64,000 bases of DNA, taken from assembly GCA_002168075.1 (NCBI GenBank), contig NHCE01000010.1, forward strand, positions 302,548 to 366,547. Reading direction: 5' to 3'. This stretch comes from Rhizobiales bacterium TMED25. GTDB taxonomy: Bacteria > Pseudomonadota > Alphaproteobacteria > Rhizobiales > TMED25. The notes under the pieces were generated by a model. The model did not search any database and was not told the origin of the DNA. It worked only from the letters and a program-made list of their open reading frames with translations. Within the stretch, counting starts at the first letter, position 1; every line of letters begins with the position of its first letter. A program made the translations under genes and the position numbers. Shown in pieces: positions 37,231 through 45,522 of this stretch.

Positions 37231-37503
37231 ATGAACAAAAACGATCTTATCAATAATGTAGCTGACGCTGCGGGAATTTCAAAAACTGCTGCATCAAGTG
37301 CTGTTGACTCAGTACTGGACTCAATATCATCAGCATTAAGCAATGGAGATGATGTAAGGCTAGTAGGTTTTGGAACATTTTCAGTAGCTAGTAGAAAAGC
37401 GACAACCGGTCGTAATCCTAGAACCGGTGAAGTTATTCAAATCCCAGCTTCTAAGAGTGCAAAATTCAAATCAGGTAAAGCTCTCAAAGATGCTGTAAAT
37501 TAA
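37231..37503 (+). CDS. hupB: DNA-binding protein HU
   Basis: A 90-residue HU/IHF-family DNA-bending protein. MNKNDLINNVADAAGISKTAA, the GFGTFSVASRKATTGRNPRTGEVIQIPA arm with the Pro that intercalates DNA, and KFKSGKALKDAVN are typical HU. It lies in the conserved lon-hup position with its own promoter region (219 bases upstream) and a strong terminator downstream. GAAAGGG precedes the ATG. Confidence 0.97.
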   Translation: MNKNDLINNVADAAGISKTAASSAVDSVLDSISSALSNGDDVRLVGFGTFSVASRKATTGRNPRTGEVIQIPASKSAKFKSGKALKDAVN

Positions 37504-37542
37504 TAATTTTAAAAATCTATTTAATTAAAAAAATCAAAAATT

Positions 37543-37572
37543 CGTACGGTATTATACCGTACGTTTTTTTTT
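37543..37572 (+). terminator. Intrinsic terminator of hupB
   Basis: A 9-bp perfect stem CGTACGGTA/TACCGTACG (37543-37551 and 37555-37563), a 3-base loop and a T9 run: a textbook factor-independent terminator 40 bases after the hupB stop. Confidence 0.93.
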
Positions 37573-37634
37573 AATATATTAGTATTTATTTATAGATTTA
37601 TTCTTTGTTTTACTGTATTTTTTGATTAACGTAA

Positions 37635-37710
37635 GGGCGGTTAGCTCAGTTGGGAGAGCATCTCGTTTACACCGAGAGGGTCGGCAGTTCGAGCCTGTCA
37701 CCGCCTACCA
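37635..37710 (+). tRNA. tRNA-Val (anticodon TAC)
   Basis: Cloverleaf with acceptor GGGCGGT/ACCGCCT (one G-T pair), D-arm GCTCAGTTGGGAGAGC, anticodon stem TCTCG/CGAGA enclosing TTTACAC (anticodon TAC), T-arm GGCAGTTCGAGCCTG-type loop and encoded CCA. It is the first of two tRNAs after hupB, as in other alphaproteobacteria. Confidence 0.97.
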
Positions 37711-37714
37711 TTAC

Positions 37715-37792
<78 letters not shown>

Positions 37793-37885
37793 TTTTGTAA
37801 ATGGTGCCTAATATTTATTTTTTAAAAAATCCTTAAGTTTCCTGAATTGTTTTTTTTAATTTTAAATTTTAACAACGAAAAGTGA

Positions 37886-37915
37886 AACCAATCTAAATTA
37901 TAGACTGGTTTTTTT
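37886..37915 (+). terminator. Terminator of the tRNA-Val/tRNA-Asp transcript
   Basis: AACCA-A-TCTA (37886-37895) pairs with TAGA-C-TGGTT (37901-37910) with one internal mismatch and a 5-base loop, followed by a T-run to 37915. Confidence 0.7.
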
Positions 37916-38027
37916 CTATTTCAAAGTTACTATGAAACGTAAACAAGAATATACTATCGTAATGTTTTTTTAATATACCTAAAGCACGATAGATAGACTA
38001 TTTATTAATTTGATAATTTAAATATTC

Positions 38028-38747
38028 ATGACAACAAAGAAAAAAATATTATTATCGTTCTATTTAATTAGTCTCTCATTTTTTTTATATTATATTTTCA
38101 GTAATTTTTCATTATCGCAAATCATTACACTAGAATTTGCTCCTATTCTAAAAGAGAATATATTCAATTTAACAAATCGTCATAATATAATTATATTTAT
38201 AGGCCTTATTGTACTGGCTTTTTTATGGTCTTTTTTCCTTGGTTTTACGTCTCCAATTGCCGTCTTTTGTGGTATGGTATATGGTAACTATCTTGGGACT
38301 CTAATCTCAATTATAGGTCTCACATTGGGATCTACTTTTCTTTATATAGTTGCCAGGTATTTCTTCTTAGACTATCTCAGTAGTTTATTTAGTAAAAAAT
38401 ATAAAAATACAAGAAATCGTTTTCATAATAATGAGCTAATTTTTTTTATTTTATATAGGATACTGATTGGTATTCCATTTGGTATATCAAATATAGTTGC
38501 TGTTATTTTTAATATTAAACTATCTAATTTTATCCTTGGCACAGCAATTGGTATATTCCCATCTGTATTCATATGGGCAACTATTGGTCTTGGTTTTGAT
38601 AGATTGGTCATTAGAGAGAATGAGTTTCCCAGCTATATGATGATACTAACATCACCGGAAACAAAATTTCCACTTTTAGGGTTTTTGATTTTTTTTATCA
38701 CACTCTTAGCTATAAGAATATTTTTTAATTATAAGTATAAAAAATAG
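38028..38747 (+). CDS. TVP38/TMEM64-like (VTT domain) membrane protein
   Basis: A 239-residue integral membrane protein with an N-terminal helix (about 8-27) and a VTT/SNARE-associated domain: FLLGFTSPIAVFCGMVYGNYLGTLIS-like re-entrant loop, RYFFLDYLSSLF, then FFILYRILIGIPFGISNIVAVIFNIKLSNFILGTAIGIFPSVF. Members of the family are thought to act as lipid scramblases or transporters; the role of the bacterial form is not settled. No Shine-Dalgarno sequence is visible. It is the first gene of the accessory block between tRNA-Asp and nuoA. Confidence 0.82.
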   Translation: MTTKKKILLSFYLISLSFFLYYIFSNFSLSQIITLEFAPILKENIFNLTNRHNIIIFIGLIVLAFLWSFFLGFTSPIAVFCGMVYGNYLGTLISIIGLTLGSTFLYIVARYFFLDYLSSLFSKKYKNTRNRFHNNELIFFILYRILIGIPFGISNIVAVIFNIKLSNFILGTAIGIFPSVFIWATIGLGFDRLVIRENEFPSYMMILTSPETKFPLLGFLIFFITLLAIRIFFNYKYKK

Positions 38748-38781
38748 ACAGGGTCTATACAATAAGAGTTTATAACTATTG

Positions 38782-38825
38782 AACCTTGGCTATTAACTTA
38801 TATAAAAAAAATTACAGCCAAGGTT
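38782..38825. repeat. Inverted repeat between convergent genes
   Basis: AACCTTGGCT (38782-38791) and AGCCAAGGTT (38816-38825), perfect 10-bp arms around a 24-base AT-rich loop, in the 201-base gap between the convergent VTT and ABC permease genes. A two-way terminator is possible, but neither strand has a good T-run right after the stem. Nothing else is recognisable in the gap. Confidence 0.55.
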
Positions 38826-38948
38826 GGGAGAAATAACATTTATATAAAAAGTTACATTTTTATATCATTTATTTCTATTTTGGAAATGTGTTTACTTTAT
38901 GTCATTTTTATAGATAAATATTACATTTTTCAAAAAATCTAATAATCG

Positions 38949-39710
38949 CTAACTTTTAATTCTGTATCCGGTCCAGAAAATTCTCCATATTATTAGAATA
39001 CATATTGTTGTAAATAATAAAATTGCTGTAATACTATAACCAATTGAAACATCTGCATTTCCAAAAAAAGACCACCTAAAGCCAGAAATTAAATATACAA
39101 CAGGGTTAAATAGAGTTACTTTTTGCCAAAATTCTGGTAATAAAGTGATTGAATAAAAACTACCTCCCAAAAAAACAAGTGGCGTTATAATTAAATCTGG
39201 AACTATTGTTATTTGCTCGAAGCTCTTTGCCCAAATACCTATTATAAAACCTAATAAGCTGAATGAGACACAGGATAGAAATAATATAGCTATCATCCAT
39301 ACTGGATGTTCAATTCTTAAATCAACTAAGAAGGATGCTGTGATTAATATTATTAATCCAATCACCATGGACTTTGTTACAGCAGCTGACACATAGCCAA
39401 TAACAATTTCAACATAAGAAACTGGCGCGGATAACAGCTCATTTATTGTTCCTAAGAATTTTGGAAAATATATACCAAAGGATGCATTGGATATACTTTG
39501 TAAACATACCGTCAAAAGTATTAAACCAGGTACAATAAAGCTCCCATAGCTGACATCGCTTATATTTTGCATTCGACTTCCAATTGCTGAACCAAACACA
39601 ATAAAATAGAGTACTGTAGAAATTACAGGTGAGGCAATACTCTGAATCAATGTCCTAATAGTTCGGGACATCTCAAATATATAAATCGCTTTTATTGCCT
39701 GAAAATTCAT
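38949..39710 (-). CDS. ABC-2 type exporter permease (YadH-like)
   Basis: Six-helix ABC-2 permease of 253 residues. TLYFIVFGSAIGSRM near the start, FIVPGLILLTVC and the late PLVFLGGSFYSITLLPEFWQ with FNPVVYLISGFRWSFFG closely follow E. coli YadH. It pairs with the ATPase gene directly upstream (stop and start adjacent). Substrate unknown; related systems export polyketide-like drugs, nodulation factors or envelope lipids. Confidence 0.88.
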   Translation of the reverse strand: MNFQAIKAIYIFEMSRTIRTLIQSIASPVISTVLYFIVFGSAIGSRMQNISDVSYGSFIVPGLILLTVCLQSISNASFGIYFPKFLGTINELLSAPVSYVEIVIGYVSAAVTKSMVIGLIILITASFLVDLRIEHPVWMIAILFLSCVSFSLLGFIIGIWAKSFEQITIVPDLIITPLVFLGGSFYSITLLPEFWQKVTLFNPVVYLISGFRWSFFGNADVSIGYSITAILLFTTICILIIWRIFWTGYRIKS

Positions 39711-40628
39711 CTAAAGTCCTACCACATCTAAGAAAATTTCCTCTAATGATTTCTCGTTAGTATCGATATTGAGGATTTTACAGTCTAATTTATTTATGTG
39801 TGAGAGAAAATCATTAAATAACTCATCAGTTTTCTTATAATGATAATTTACCAAAGTATGAGTTTGATTTTTTGTAATAGATACATCGAAGTCTTTTGAT
39901 AAATGATCTAAATTGATATTATTACTTACTTTAAATGTTATCGTTTTTTGTCCCATTTTTTCAATTAAATCAATTTTTTTCTCTGTTAGTAGTATTTTGC
40001 CATTATTAATGATAGAAATTCTATCTGATATTTCTTCAGCTTCTTCTATATAATGTGTTGTCAAAATAACAGTAACACCATCAGATCTTAACTGTTTAAT
40101 TAATTTCCACATGTCAATTCTTAGATCAACATCGACGCCTGCAGTTGGTTCATCAAGAAATAAGATTTTAGGATTATGACTAAGCGCTTTGGCAATAATT
40201 ACTCTTCTTTTCATCCCACCCGAAAGTTCAACTATTCTCTTATTTCTTTTATCCCATAGCATTAATCTTTTAAGTATTTTTTCTATGTGTTTATCGTCAT
40301 TAGAGTAGCCGAATAAATTACGAGAGTATTTAATCACGTCTAGAACTTTTTCAAAAGGCTCCAATGCAATCTCTTGTGGGACTAGACCAATTAATTTACG
40401 AGTTTTTCGATAATCCTTTTTAATATCATAGCCATCGACATATATATTACCTGAAGTTGGTTTTGTTATTCCACAAATTGTTGATATCAGGCTTGTTTTC
40501 CCAGCTCCGTTTGGTCCTAATAGTGAAATTATCTCACCAGAATGAATATTTAAATTGACATCATCAAGAGCGAGAGTTCCATCGTCATATGTTTTTCGGA
40601 GACCTTCGATTTTAATTATATTGGACAT
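39711..40628 (-). CDS. ABC-2 type exporter ATPase (YadG-like)
   Basis: ABC ATPase of 305 residues: Walker A GPNGAGKTS, Q-loop VPQEIALE, signature ELSGGMKRRVIIAKAL, Walker B ILFLDEPTAGVD, switch TTHYIEEAEEISD, plus a C-terminal extension of about 85 residues (the DUF4162-like tail of YadG/CcmA-type exporters). It is divergent from the aldehyde dehydrogenase gene, with about 120 AT-rich bases between the starts. Confidence 0.9.
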   Translation of the reverse strand: MSNIIKIEGLRKTYDDGTLALDDVNLNIHSGEIISLLGPNGAGKTSLISTICGITKPTSGNIYVDGYDIKKDYRKTRKLIGLVPQEIALEPFEKVLDVIKYSRNLFGYSNDDKHIEKILKRLMLWDKRNKRIVELSGGMKRRVIIAKALSHNPKILFLDEPTAGVDVDLRIDMWKLIKQLRSDGVTVILTTHYIEEAEEISDRISIINNGKILLTEKKIDLIEKMGQKTITFKVSNNINLDHLSKDFDVSITKNQTHTLVNYHYKKTDELFNDFLSHINKLDCKILNIDTNEKSLEEIFLDVVGL

Positions 40629-40749
40629 TTAAGAATTTTAAAAATTTGGGTTTCAATTTGTAATCTAAATAAAAAAAGTAAGGTTTTAATTTAAACACAA
40701 ATAATATATATTATTTAAATGCTTTATTTAATAATACAAGGTGAAACTC

Positions 40750-42183
40750 ATGCAATATAAAAATAAATTGTTCATCAATGGTGAATGGCTAGAAGGTTCT
40801 AGTAAAGAGACCTTCAATGTGCTCAACCCTGCTTCGGAAGAAATCATAACTGCAGTCGCTTCGGCAGATGTTAATGATGCTAAGAAAGCTATTGATGCTG
40901 CTGAGTCAGCATTTAAAGAATGGTCAAAAACCTCGCCAAGAGATAGATCTGTAATTCTTAAAAATGCTTATGAACTCTTTATGAATAAGATTGAAGACTT
41001 CGCAGAGCTAATTACTATTGAAAATGGGAAGGCATATGCCGATGCAAAAGGTGAGGCATTGTATTCAGCAGAGTTTTTCCGATGGTACTCTGAAGAGGCT
41101 GTCAGGGCAAACGGGCAAATATCACAAGCACCAGCAACTGGTGCTCGAATTGTTGTTCAATATAAGCCCATTGGTATATCTGTTCTTGTCACGCCTTGGA
41201 ATTACCCAGCAGCTATGGGAACAAGGAAAATTGCACCAGCAATAGCAGCTGGATGCCCGGTTATTATTAAGCCTGCCTCTGAAACACCTTTGACTATGTT
41301 GGAGTTGATGCCTTTGTTAGAGGAGGCTGGTGTACCAAAAGGCCTATTATCTGTATTACCATCAAGGAATACTTCTAAACTAGTTGACCATTTACTTCAC
41401 GATCCAAGAGTAAGATTGGTATCTTTCACAGGGTCAACCGAAGTTGGAAGAAAATTATTAAAAGTTGCTGCTGATCAAGTTTTAAAAACATCTATGGAGC
41501 TTGGTGGGAATGCACCGTTAATCATATTTGATGATGCAGATATAAATACAGCAATAGAAGGTGCTCTTCTTGCAAAAATGAGAAATCTTGGTGAAGCATG
41601 TACTGCAGCAAATCGAATTTATGTACATGAAGATATTGCACAAGAGTTTAAGTCCAAATTTTCCGAGCGTATGGGGTCACTAAAAGTTGGCAATGGACTT
41701 GATAAGTCGGTCGATGTAGGTCCGCTGGTTAACGCAGAAACGCGAGATAAAGTAAAATATTTTGTTGATGATGCGCTCTCTAAAGGAGCAGAATTATGCG
41801 TTGGTGGGCAAACTATTGAAGGTCCAGGTTTCTATTACCCTCCAACTGTTTTATTTAATGTTTCAGATGACTCAGAGTGCCTGAATGATGAGATATTTGG
41901 ACCTGTAGCAGCCATACAAACTTTTAAAGATACAGAAGAGGTTATAACAAGAGCTAATAATACAGAATATGGACTCGTAGCTTATGTTTTTACTGAGGAT
42001 ATGAAAAAAGGAATGCAGGTATGTGAAAGGCTTGATTATGGCATGGTTGGATTAAATAGGGGATTAGTTTCAGATCCAGCCGCTCCATTTGGCGGAACAA
42101 AACAATCCGGTCTTGGAAGAGAAGGAGGACATGAAGGAATGTTAGAATTTATGGAGGCGCAATATATATCTGCAATTTGGTAA
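40750..42183 (+). CDS. NAD(P)-dependent succinate-semialdehyde dehydrogenase family protein
   Basis: Aldehyde dehydrogenase of 477 residues. Cofactor loop VTPWNYPAAMGTRKIAPAIAAGCPVIIKPAS, catalytic Glu in MELGGNAP, catalytic Cys in GEACTAANR; the closest pattern I recognise is GabD (SSADH), which oxidises succinate semialdehyde to succinate. SSADH usually shows GQxC before the catalytic Cys; GEAC here is a common variant in this subfamily. I prefer the ATG at 40750, because AAGGTG lies 6 bases upstream; GTG at 40741 is part of that site. No gabT neighbour is visible, so the physiological aldehyde is uncertain. Confidence 0.85.
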   Translation: MQYKNKLFINGEWLEGSSKETFNVLNPASEEIITAVASADVNDAKKAIDAAESAFKEWSKTSPRDRSVILKNAYELFMNKIEDFAELITIENGKAYADAKGEALYSAEFFRWYSEEAVRANGQISQAPATGARIVVQYKPIGISVLVTPWNYPAAMGTRKIAPAIAAGCPVIIKPASETPLTMLELMPLLEEAGVPKGLLSVLPSRNTSKLVDHLLHDPRVRLVSFTGSTEVGRKLLKVAADQVLKTSMELGGNAPLIIFDDADINTAIEGALLAKMRNLGEACTAANRIYVHEDIAQEFKSKFSERMGSLKVGNGLDKSVDVGPLVNAETRDKVKYFVDDALSKGAELCVGGQTIEGPGFYYPPTVLFNVSDDSECLNDEIFGPVAAIQTFKDTEEVITRANNTEYGLVAYVFTEDMKKGMQVCERLDYGMVGLNRGLVSDPAAPFGGTKQSGLGREGGHEGMLEFMEAQYISAIW

Positions 42184-42292
42184 TTTATATACCACAATAT
42201 CTAGCGCTCATTTATAATTGACTAATAGAAAAATGACTTTTATTTTGTATTACTTAAAAAATAAAAAGGGTGAATTTACTCTTTTAAAGCGC

Positions 42293-42317
42293 CAAATTAG
42301 ATAAATTTGTTAATTTG
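42293..42317. repeat. Small inverted repeat upstream of the sulfurtransferase
   Basis: CAAATTA (42293-42299) and TAATTTG (42311-42317), 7-bp arms, 127 bases before the sulfurtransferase ATG. It might be an operator for the sulfur cluster. The rest of this 260-base gap shows only AT-rich sequence. Confidence 0.3.
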
Positions 42318-42443
42318 CTTCCCGAAATTGGAATTTATAACTTTTCTCTATATTACATTCTTGATTTTAATTTTTGTAAGAAATAATTGTTAAATATATG
42401 AATATTTTTGTGTTTCATATTTTAAACTTAAAGGAGAAATATA

Positions 42444-43406
42444 ATGAAAGTTTTATGTAATGTATTCGTTTTTTTCGGAATTCTTCTATTTTCATCAAAT
42501 ATCATTGCCTCACCATTAGTAGAGGTTGACTGGTTGAATGAAAAAATAAAATCAGGTGAGACGAAAAATAATATCCTGCTTATAGATATTAGAAATAGTA
42601 TTGGCGGCGGAAGCTTCGATACATATCTCGATGGTCACATCCCTTCATCTATTCATTCAGACTATGGAAAAGATGGTTGGAGAGTAAATGTTGACAATAC
42701 TGTTGGCCTCGTGCCTTCAGAGGAACAATTTCAGGTTCTTGCAAAAAGTTTGGGTGTAAATAATGATACCCACGTTATTATTATTCCAGCAGGTGTATCA
42801 TCAAGTGATTTTGGAAGTGCAGCAAGATCTTATTGGACTTTCAAAGTTTTTGGGCATGATAACGTTTCTGTTTTAAATGGTGGTTATATGGGTTGGCAGC
42901 AAGCATATCCAAGTCAAATAGAAAAAGGTGATTTTGTTCCTAGGCCAGAGGGCAATTTTATTGCATCTTTTGTACCCGAATTATACATTGGTTCAGATGA
43001 GGTAGCTAAAATTATTAATACAAATAGTTCTGTAACTTTATTAGACGGAAGAACTGAGGAACAGTTTTATGCAGAAAAGAAACACGGAAAGGCTCGTATA
43101 GCCGGTAGATTACCAGGCGCTGAACTGTTGTATCAAGAGAATGCTTATAATGTAGCCAATAATAAGCTTAAAAATGATAGTGAATTAAAAAAGGTCTATG
43201 CGGATTATTTAAAAGGAGACGTTGTAAGCTATTGTAATACTGGTCATTGGGCCGCAAATAACTGGTTCGTTATATCAGAAGTTTTAGGTAATAAAAATGT
43301 AAGACTTTATGATGGTTCAATGGTTGAATGGACGCAAGATCCAGCGAGGCCTGTGGATACATCTGGTCGTTCAAATATGGATAAGTTAAAAGCTATAATT
43401 GGTTAA
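42444..43406 (+). CDS. Periplasmic thiosulfate sulfurtransferase (double rhodanese)
   Basis: A 320-residue protein with a signal peptide (about 1-22, ending IA) and two rhodanese domains. The first (about 40-155) is inactive, with no Cys at the loop position; the second has the active loop SYCNTGHWAANNWF with Cys264. Such enzymes move sulfane sulfur, for example from thiosulfate, to a thiophilic acceptor. GGAG lies 8 bases before the ATG. It starts a rightward cluster with a YeeE/TsuA-like transporter, a Cys-rich small protein and a DsbA-like oxidoreductase, which suggests handling of extracytoplasmic reduced sulfur. Confidence 0.88.
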   Translation: MKVLCNVFVFFGILLFSSNIIASPLVEVDWLNEKIKSGETKNNILLIDIRNSIGGGSFDTYLDGHIPSSIHSDYGKDGWRVNVDNTVGLVPSEEQFQVLAKSLGVNNDTHVIIIPAGVSSSDFGSAARSYWTFKVFGHDNVSVLNGGYMGWQQAYPSQIEKGDFVPRPEGNFIASFVPELYIGSDEVAKIINTNSSVTLLDGRTEEQFYAEKKHGKARIAGRLPGAELLYQENAYNVANNKLKNDSELKKVYADYLKGDVVSYCNTGHWAANNWFVISEVLGNKNVRLYDGSMVEWTQDPARPVDTSGRSNMDKLKAIIG

Positions 43407-43447
43407 CTTTATATTGACGTAAACTTTTTTATTCGCATTATATTTTC

Positions 43448-43483
43448 GGTCGTAGCTTTTTGCCACATGTTTGGGCTACGACC
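43448..43483 (+). ncRNA. Structured leader candidate before the YeeE-like gene
   Basis: GGTCGTAGC (43448-43456) and GCTACGACC (43475-43483) form a perfect 9-bp, GC-rich stem in otherwise AT-rich DNA, with an 18-base loop (TTTTTGCCACATGTTTGG) that can pair a little further (CCA/TGG). No T-run follows on either strand, so it is not an intrinsic terminator. It lies 50 bases before the YeeE-like start and could be a cis-regulatory RNA or an mRNA stabiliser. I could not match it to a known riboswitch. Confidence 0.45.
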
Positions 43484-43533
43484 ACCTTCAAAAAAAATAT
43501 CAAACTCATTTAAAGAATGATATAAAGAATAGC

Positions 43534-44634
43534 ATGTTAAGCATAAACAACATTGGTATATTTTCATTTTTATTACTAGCAGGTCTAATGACAGGTCTGT
43601 TAACATTTTTTGACTCAGGTTTCCAAGGTATTATTTTATTATCAATGGGGATGATACTGGGTGTTACATTCCTTTTTTTTCAATATGGCTTTGCATCTGG
43701 GTGGAGAAGTTTAATAGAAAAGAAGAACTCATCAATGATTTCTCATCATTTTCTTCTGGCTGCAATATGCTCAGTTTTTTTTATTCCTCTCATAGACTTA
43801 AATTCTAATATTATTGGGAGTATTGCTCCCGTAAATTTCTCTCTTATTTTGGGAGCATTTATGTTCGGTTTTGGAATGCAACTTGCCAATGGGTGTGGTT
43901 CAGGTGTTTTATTTACATTTGGATCGGGCTCAGGACGAATGCTAATAGCACTTCCATTTTTTATAATTGGCTCAGTGGTAGGTACATATATTCTTCCAAT
44001 TGTGATAGATATTTATTCATTTGGACAGATTATTATTGGAAAAGACTTATCACTAATTGCTAAGACTGCGATGAATTCAATATCGCTATTCATAGTCTTT
44101 TTATTATTCTATGTTTACTCGAGAAAGATGAATTTTATCGCAAATAAGAAAATAACTTATGGAACAATTGTTATCGCTGGGCTCTGTATTTTAGTTTTAT
44201 TTTTCTCTGGTTCGCCTTGGGGTGTAACCTATGGCTTTACAATTTGGGGTGCAAAGATTTCTCAATTAGTTGGAATACCTGTGGAAACTTTTACTTTTTG
44301 GAATTGGCCAGGGCCAAAAAGGTCACTTGAACATTCAGTTTTATCAGATGTAAGTAGCTTGATGAATATAGGTATGATTATTGGTGCAGGTTTCTTAGCT
44401 TCTATTAATGGTTTATTTAAAACTAGTAATTGGCCTTCAAAAGTTGAATTATTTTCGGCTGCAATTGGAGGTATTCTAATGGGGGTAGGTGCAAGATTGA
44501 GCTTTGGTTGTAATATTGGTGCTTTCCTTGGAGGAACTGCCTCTGGAAGTCTGCATGGATGGATTTGGTTTATAATGGCCTTTATGGGTACATATCTAGG
44601 GGTTAAGTATAGAAAATTAGTTGGTTTCAAGTAA
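43534..44634 (+). CDS. YeeE/YedE (TsuA-like) sulfur/thiosulfate transporter
   Basis: Integral membrane protein of 366 residues with about nine membrane segments and the two family Cys motifs, QLANGCGSGVLFTFGSGSGR and RLSFGCNIGAFLGGTASGSLHGW. In characterised TsuA the membrane Cys residues relay thiosulfate into the cell. The ATG at 43534 (MLSINNIG) is chosen because the first helix starts there; the frame extends back to a TTG at 43471, inside the hairpin arm region. No TusA-like TsuB partner is adjacent; a 49-residue Cys-rich peptide gene overlaps its stop codon by one base. Confidence 0.9.
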   Translation: MLSINNIGIFSFLLLAGLMTGLLTFFDSGFQGIILLSMGMILGVTFLFFQYGFASGWRSLIEKKNSSMISHHFLLAAICSVFFIPLIDLNSNIIGSIAPVNFSLILGAFMFGFGMQLANGCGSGVLFTFGSGSGRMLIALPFFIIGSVVGTYILPIVIDIYSFGQIIIGKDLSLIAKTAMNSISLFIVFLLFYVYSRKMNFIANKKITYGTIVIAGLCILVLFFSGSPWGVTYGFTIWGAKISQLVGIPVETFTFWNWPGPKRSLEHSVLSDVSSLMNIGMIIGAGFLASINGLFKTSNWPSKVELFSAAIGGILMGVGARLSFGCNIGAFLGGTASGSLHGWIWFIMAFMGTYLGVKYRKLVGFK

Positions 44635-44783
44635 TGAATACTAAAGTAATATACATACTAATTTTAGTTTTAAGTTTTACATTAATTATGTATGATCATT
44701 TGACAAGCCCGGTTTTAGATATTGTATCTCCTGGGCAAACCGAAAATAGCTGTGCACCATGTGGGGCTCCTTGTAGAGATTAA
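44634..44783 (+). CDS. Unrecognised 49-residue membrane-anchored CxxCGxxC peptide
   Basis: ATG at 44634 shares its A with the TAA of the YeeE-like gene (TAATG), and the frame ends at TAA 44781-44783. The peptide has a Lys in the N-terminal tip, one hydrophobic helix (about residues 5-19) and a short polar tail ending SCAPCGAPCRD with Cys40, Cys43 and Cys47. The positive N-terminus predicts the Cys cluster faces the periplasm, beside the periplasmic rhodanese and DsbA-like products. The stop-start overlap argues for translational coupling and a real gene. I do not recognise a family. A thiol relay, persulfide carrier or metal-binding role is speculation. Confidence 0.65.
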   Translation: MNTKVIYILILVLSFTLIMYDHLTSPVLDIVSPGQTENSCAPCGAPCRD

Positions 44784-44793
44784 AAATAATATC

Positions 44794-45492
44794 ATGAGAT
44801 ATCTAATAATAGTTATATTCATTTTCTATAGTTCGAATGTTAATGCAAGCCGTTTAGAGCAACTATATCTTGAATCAGAAATTATAAACAATAACAGAGA
44901 AAGTTTATATTATGATCCTATTGATATTGTAATTGGTAACCCGGACGCTAAAGTTACGATAGTTGAGTTTTTTGATTACAACTGTGGATATTGTGAATTA
45001 GCATTAGACGATATAAATGATTTACTTGAACAAAATCCAAATATAAGAGTTATTTTGAAGGAATATCCAATACTTAATGATAACTCCTACGATCTTTCAA
45101 AGCTATCACTCGCTGCTGGTTTTCAAGGAAAATACTTTGAATTTCATAATAAGGTGTTGTTATTAAAAGGTAAAGTTACATATGACGATGCGATCAAAAT
45201 AGCAGAAAATTTAGGTTTGAATATCGACAGGTTGGAAGAGGATTATAATAGCAAACAAGTGAATGATATGATTGCCAATAATAAAGTTTTGGGTTATTCT
45301 TTAGCGGTAACAGGAACACCTGCTTATTTTATTGGCGACATAAAATTAGAGGGTCTTGTTGGTCTTGAAACGTTACAAGAGGTTATTTCACTTATTGAGA
45401 ATGATATATATGTTGAAGACTACATAATTGAATTAGCAAGAGGAGGAGACTCGGAAGCTTACAAAGTAATGGTAAGATATGGTTTATTCTAA
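44794..45492 (+). CDS. DsbA-family periplasmic thiol-disulfide oxidoreductase
   Basis: A 232-residue protein with a signal peptide (1-18, ending NA), an N-terminal extension, then a thioredoxin/DsbA fold: VTIVEFFDYNCGYCELAL with active-site CGYC (64-67) and cis-Pro in VTGTPAYFIG. The pattern resembles the Com1/DsbA group. The start is the ATG at 44794, because a signal peptide follows immediately; the frame is open to 44722 but would overlap the Cys-rich peptide gene. It probably acts on thiols or persulfides of its periplasmic neighbours. Confidence 0.88.
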   Translation: MRYLIIVIFIFYSSNVNASRLEQLYLESEIINNNRESLYYDPIDIVIGNPDAKVTIVEFFDYNCGYCELALDDINDLLEQNPNIRVILKEYPILNDNSYDLSKLSLAAGFQGKYFEFHNKVLLLKGKVTYDDAIKIAENLGLNIDRLEEDYNSKQVNDMIANNKVLGYSLAVTGTPAYFIGDIKLEGLVGLETLQEVISLIENDIYVEDYIIELARGGDSEAYKVMVRYGLF

Positions 45493-45522
45493 AAATTAAT
45501 TATTTAAAATAGGAATTTAAAG

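Noticed and set aside
38870..38935. TTACATTTTT and TGTCATTTTT elements upstream of the VTT/ABC gap as a further Pho box
   Set aside because: They are single copies with 21-base spacing, not 11 or 22, and lie between convergent gene ends where no promoter is needed.
43471..43533. TTG start at 43471 adding 21 residues to the YeeE-like protein
   Set aside because: The added part is polar, precedes the first membrane helix, uses a start within the hairpin and has no ribosome site.
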